Source of the DNA: Dyella sp. BiH032 | GTDB lineage: Bacteria; Pseudomonadota; Gammaproteobacteria; Xanthomonadales; Rhodanobacteraceae | Reading direction: 5' to 3' | Assembly: GCF_031954525.1 (NCBI RefSeq) | Contig: NZ_CP134867.1 | Span: 2,604,001 to 2,668,000, forward strand | DNA: 64,000 nucleotides | Shown: positions 61,458 to 64,000 of the stretch, piece by piece | Layout: every line of letters begins with the position of its first letter | Numbering within the stretch: the first letter of the stretch is position 1 | The notes under the pieces: generated by a model | Databases searched by the model: none | Told to the model about the DNA's origin: nothing | Seen by the model: only the letters and a program-made list of their open reading frames with translations | Translations under genes and position numbers: made by a program

Positions 61458-62636
61458 TCAGCGCACCACCGCCAGCGCATCCCGCGCCGCGATCCATTCT
61501 TCGTTGGTCGGCTCGACCGCGACCCGCACGCGACTGTCGGGCGAGGAAATGACCGGCGCGTTGGCCGCGTTGGCGTCCCCGTCCAGCACGATGCCGAACG
61601 CCGACAGCCCGCGGCAGACGCGCTCGCGGATCGTGGGGTTGTGCTCGCCGACGCCCGCCGAGAACACCAGCAGGTCCAGTCCGCCGAGCACGGCGACCAT
61701 CGCGCCGATCTCGCGCACGATGCGGCGCACGTACAGCGCGATCGCCAGGGCGACCCGTTCGTCGGCCGTCTCGCGCGGCAGCAGTTCGCGCAGATCGGCC
61801 GACACGCCGGACAAGCCAAGCAGGCCGGCGCGGTGATAAAGCAGCTGGCCCAGCTCGTGCGCGCTGAGCTTCTCGCTCTCCAGCAGATACAGCACCACGC
61901 CCGGATCCAGCGTGCCGCAGCGCGTGCCCATCATCAGTCCGTCGAGTGCGGAGAAGCCCATGGTGGTGGCGACGCTGCGCAGATCGTCCATCGCGCACAG
62001 GCTGGCGCCGCTGCCCAGGTGCGCGCAGAGGGTGCGTCCGCGCGCGTGGGCACCGTGGCGTTCGGCCAGCGCGATGGCGAGGTATTCGTAGGACAGCCCG
62101 TGGAAACCGTAGCGGCGCAAGCCTTTTTCCCAGGCGTCGGCGGTGAGCGGCAAGACTTTTTCCACGTCCGGCAGGGTGTGGTGGAACGCCGTGTCGAAAC
62201 ACGCCACCTGCGGAATGTCCGGACGCTCGCGCAGCAAAACGTCGATCGCTTCCAGGGCGAACGGCTGATGCAGCGGCGCCAGCGGAATGTAGCTACGCAG
62301 GTCGGCCAGCACCTGCGCGTCGATGCGCGCCGGCTGGAAGTATCGGGCGCCGCCGTGGACCACGCGATGCGCGACCGCCGCCAGCTGCCCGCCGCCGATC
62401 CGCTCGCGCATGCGCTCGCGGATACGGGCGAGCGCGGCGTGATAAGGATCGGCTTCCTCCAGCGCGATCGAGGTCGCCGGTGTGTCGGTGTCCTGATAGG
62501 TGGCATCCGCGCCGCCGATGCCTTCCACCTTGCCGCTCCACGGCGGGGTGCGCGGCAACGGCGATCGCGCGGCGTCGAACAGCGCGAACTTGATGCTGGA
62601 CGAGCCGCAGTTGAGTACCGCCACCCATGCCGTCAT
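61458..62636 (-). CDS. ackA: acetate kinase
   Basis: 392 residues; ATG 62636 overlaps the stop of the upstream MaoC-Pta gene. Family motifs: VLNCGSSSIKFALFD, AVAHRVVHGGARYFQP, CFDTAFHHTLPDVEKVLPL, GFHGLSYEYLA, LCAHLGSGASLCAM, and LVFSAGVGEHNPTIRERV. It interconverts acetyl phosphate + ADP and acetate + ATP. Paired with a phosphotransacetylase domain it makes the AckA-Pta route between acetyl-CoA and acetate. Full length. Confidence 0.97.
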   Translation of the reverse strand: MTAWVAVLNCGSSSIKFALFDAARSPLPRTPPWSGKVEGIGGADATYQDTDTPATSIALEEADPYHAALARIRERMRERIGGGQLAAVAHRVVHGGARYFQPARIDAQVLADLRSYIPLAPLHQPFALEAIDVLLRERPDIPQVACFDTAFHHTLPDVEKVLPLTADAWEKGLRRYGFHGLSYEYLAIALAERHGAHARGRTLCAHLGSGASLCAMDDLRSVATTMGFSALDGLMMGTRCGTLDPGVVLYLLESEKLSAHELGQLLYHRAGLLGLSGVSADLRELLPRETADERVALAIALYVRRIVREIGAMVAVLGGLDLLVFSAGVGEHNPTIRERVCRGLSAFGIVLDGDANAANAPVISSPDSRVRVAVEPTNEEWIAARDALAVVR

Positions 62637-64000
62637 GGCTTCGCCTTTCGGTAGCGATGCGCGACCAGTGCCGCCACGGCGCAGGAGGCCACGCGCGTCT
62701 CGCGCGAATCGGCGCGGCTGGTCAGCACGATCGGCACGCGCGCGCCCATCACGATGCCGGCGCTGGAGGCACCGCCCAGGTATTCGAGCTGCTTGGCCAG
62801 CATGTTGCCGCTCTCAAGGTCCGGCACCACCAGCACGTCCGCCAGGCCGGCCACGGGCGAGGCGATGCCCTTGATACGCGCCGCGGCGGCGGAGATGGCG
62901 TTGTCGAAGGCCAGCGGGCCATCCAGCGTGGCCCCGGCGATCTGTCCGCGATCGGCCATCTTGCACAAGGCTGCTGCGTCCAGCGTGGCCTGCATGCGCA
63001 CGTTCACGGTTTCCACCGCGGCCAGGATCGCCACGCGCGGCCGCTCCACGCCGATGACGTTGGCCAGCTCCACCGCGTTGCGCACGATGTCCGCCTTCGC
63101 GTCCAGATCCGGCGCGATGTTGATGGCGGCGTCGGTGATGATGAACGGGCGCGGGTAGGCCGGCGTATGCATCAGATAGCAGTGCGACATGCGCCGCGCG
63201 GTGCGCAGCGGCGAATCGTGCGCGACCACGGCGGCCATCAGCTCGTCGGTGTGCAGGCTGCCTTTCATCAGCGCCTCCACCTGGCAGCTGCCGGCCAGCT
63301 CCACCGCACGTGCCGCCGCGGCATGGCTGTGCGGCACGTCGTCGATCGCCAGGCCGGCCAGGTCCAGCCCCGCCTGGCGCGCTACCGCCTCCAGCTTGGC
63401 GCGCGGCGCCACCAGCACCGGTTCGATCAGGCCGGCGCGCATCGCGTCGAACACCGCGGACAGGCTGGATTCGTCGCAGGGATGCACCACGGCCACGCGG
63501 ATCGCGCCGAGCGGACGCACGTAGTCGAGCAAGGTCTTTCCCGCGCTGTCGAGCAGGCGGATCTCGGGCAGGGTGGCACGCGGACGCTCGATACGCTCGG
63601 TCGGTGCGATCACCTGCGCTTCGCCCTCGATCGCCACGACGCCATCCTGGTTGGTGCAGGCGCAGGCCAGTGTGAGGCGTTTGCCGGCGGGGTCGCGTGC
63701 GGTGACCTGCACGCGCACCGTCAACGTGTCGCCAATGCGTACCGGCGCGTGGAAGCGCAGGGTCTGGCCCAGGTAGATCGTGCCCGGCCCCGGCAGGCGC
63801 GTGCCGAGCACTGCCGAGATCAGCGCCGCGCCCCACATGCCGTGTGCGATCACGCCGTGGAAGCGGGTCGACGCGGCGTAGGCCGGGTCGAGATGCTGGG
63901 GGTTCACGTCGCCGGAGATTGCCGCGAACAACTGGATGTCCGCCGGCGTGAGCGTGCGCTCGATGGCGGCCGCGTCTCCGATCGCAATCTCGTCGAACAC
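62633..64000 (-). CDS. MaoC-like hydratase / phosphate acetyltransferase fusion (5' end cut by window)
   Basis: At least 455 residues, open to the window edge; the GTG at 64000 is probably not the true start because family members have a few more N-terminal residues. Residues about 1-130 form a MaoC hot-dog domain with the D-x4-H hydratase signature (FAAISGDVNPQHLDPAYAAS, FHGVIAHGMWGAALIS). Residues about 155-450 form a phosphotransacetylase/phosphobutyryltransferase domain (IRVAVVHPCDESSLSAVFDA, VEALMKGSLHTDEL, FIITDAAINIAPDLDAKADI, DVLVVPDLESGNMLAKQL, GIVMGARVPIVLTSRADS). Coupled to ackA by ATGA overlap. It probably acts on acetyl- or short-chain acyl-CoA. Confidence 0.92.
   Translation of the reverse strand: MFDEIAIGDAAAIERTLTPADIQLFAAISGDVNPQHLDPAYAASTRFHGVIAHGMWGAALISAVLGTRLPGPGTIYLGQTLRFHAPVRIGDTLTVRVQVTARDPAGKRLTLACACTNQDGVVAIEGEAQVIAPTERIERPRATLPEIRLLDSAGKTLLDYVRPLGAIRVAVVHPCDESSLSAVFDAMRAGLIEPVLVAPRAKLEAVARQAGLDLAGLAIDDVPHSHAAAARAVELAGSCQVEALMKGSLHTDELMAAVVAHDSPLRTARRMSHCYLMHTPAYPRPFIITDAAINIAPDLDAKADIVRNAVELANVIGVERPRVAILAAVETVNVRMQATLDAAALCKMADRGQIAGATLDGPLAFDNAISAAAARIKGIASPVAGLADVLVVPDLESGNMLAKQLEYLGGASSAGIVMGARVPIVLTSRADSRETRVASCAVAALVAHRYRKAKP

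Overview
The window is a high-GC (by eye roughly two-thirds G+C) chromosomal segment of a gammaproteobacterium, most likely Xanthomonadales/Lysobacterales and probably family Rhodanobacteraceae (Dyella/Luteibacter/Rhodanobacter type). This placement is inferred from protein flavour, the FecI/FecR/TonB-receptor and Hmu haem genes, and the complex intergenic repeats. No rRNA, tRNA, phage, IS transposase or CRISPR array was seen.

Layout. 1-6.2 kb: 3' part of a TPP-dependent PoxB-like enzyme, a beta-barrel outer-membrane protein, and a divergent Ku/LigD pair for non-homologous end joining. 6.8-17.3 kb: a stress island of small proteins (PA2169-type four-helix bundle, DUF3309, two BON proteins in the wider region, HHE/hemerythrin-like protein, an array of four KGG-repeat proteins, DUF2795, a decayed ferritin-like gene) together with an NtrC-type sigma54 activator, an odd kinase lacking its ATPase domain, and a hybrid kinase plus response regulator. 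17.4-30.2 kb: DUF3182, alpha/beta hydrolase, SDR, DUF421, CDF and Nramp-like transporters, UdgX uracil-DNA glycosylase, another KGG protein, CBS protein, a KGG-like/DUF4142/BON operon and a histone-H1-like protein. 31-36.7 kb: FecI-FecR-TonB receptor iron-signalling unit, VirK/DUF535 protein and a hypothetical gene. 36.9-49.4 kb: one overlapping operon glgA-glgB-treZ-malQ-treY-DUF2934-glgX for alpha-glucan and trehalose. 49.9-53.1 kb: a second hybrid PAS kinase, a small orphan and a DUF4142 gene broken by an amber codon. 53.1-61.4 kb: a Fur-box-headed haem uptake operon, a Tat multicopper oxidase and a small Cys4 membrane protein. 61.5-64 kb: acetate kinase and a MaoC-phosphotransacetylase fusion running off the end.

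How it fits together. The contents suggest a desiccation/stationary-phase survival locus: DNA end joining, abasic/uracil repair, glycogen-to-trehalose conversion, KGG, BON and DUF4142 envelope/stress proteins, and metal/haem handling. The gene order glgX-DUF2934-treY-malQ-treZ-(glgB)-glgA beside Ku/LigD recalls, from memory, the stress island of Pseudomonas aeruginosa.

Two signals deserve most attention. (1) Ten intergenic sites match the -24/-12 sigma54 promoter pattern (TGGCA-type box, GG-N10-GC spacing). Nine lie 35-75 bp ahead of the small stress genes, including paralogous KGG, BON and DUF4142 genes in separate clusters; the NtrC-type activator with its ATPase-less kinase partner sits among them. 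This looks like a sigma54-driven general-stress regulon. (2) Five copies of a ~390-490 bp intergenic element made of many consecutive hairpins, with compensatory differences between copies, lie downstream of genes and never in a divergent promoter region. Its frames stay open and would generate false hypothetical proteins.
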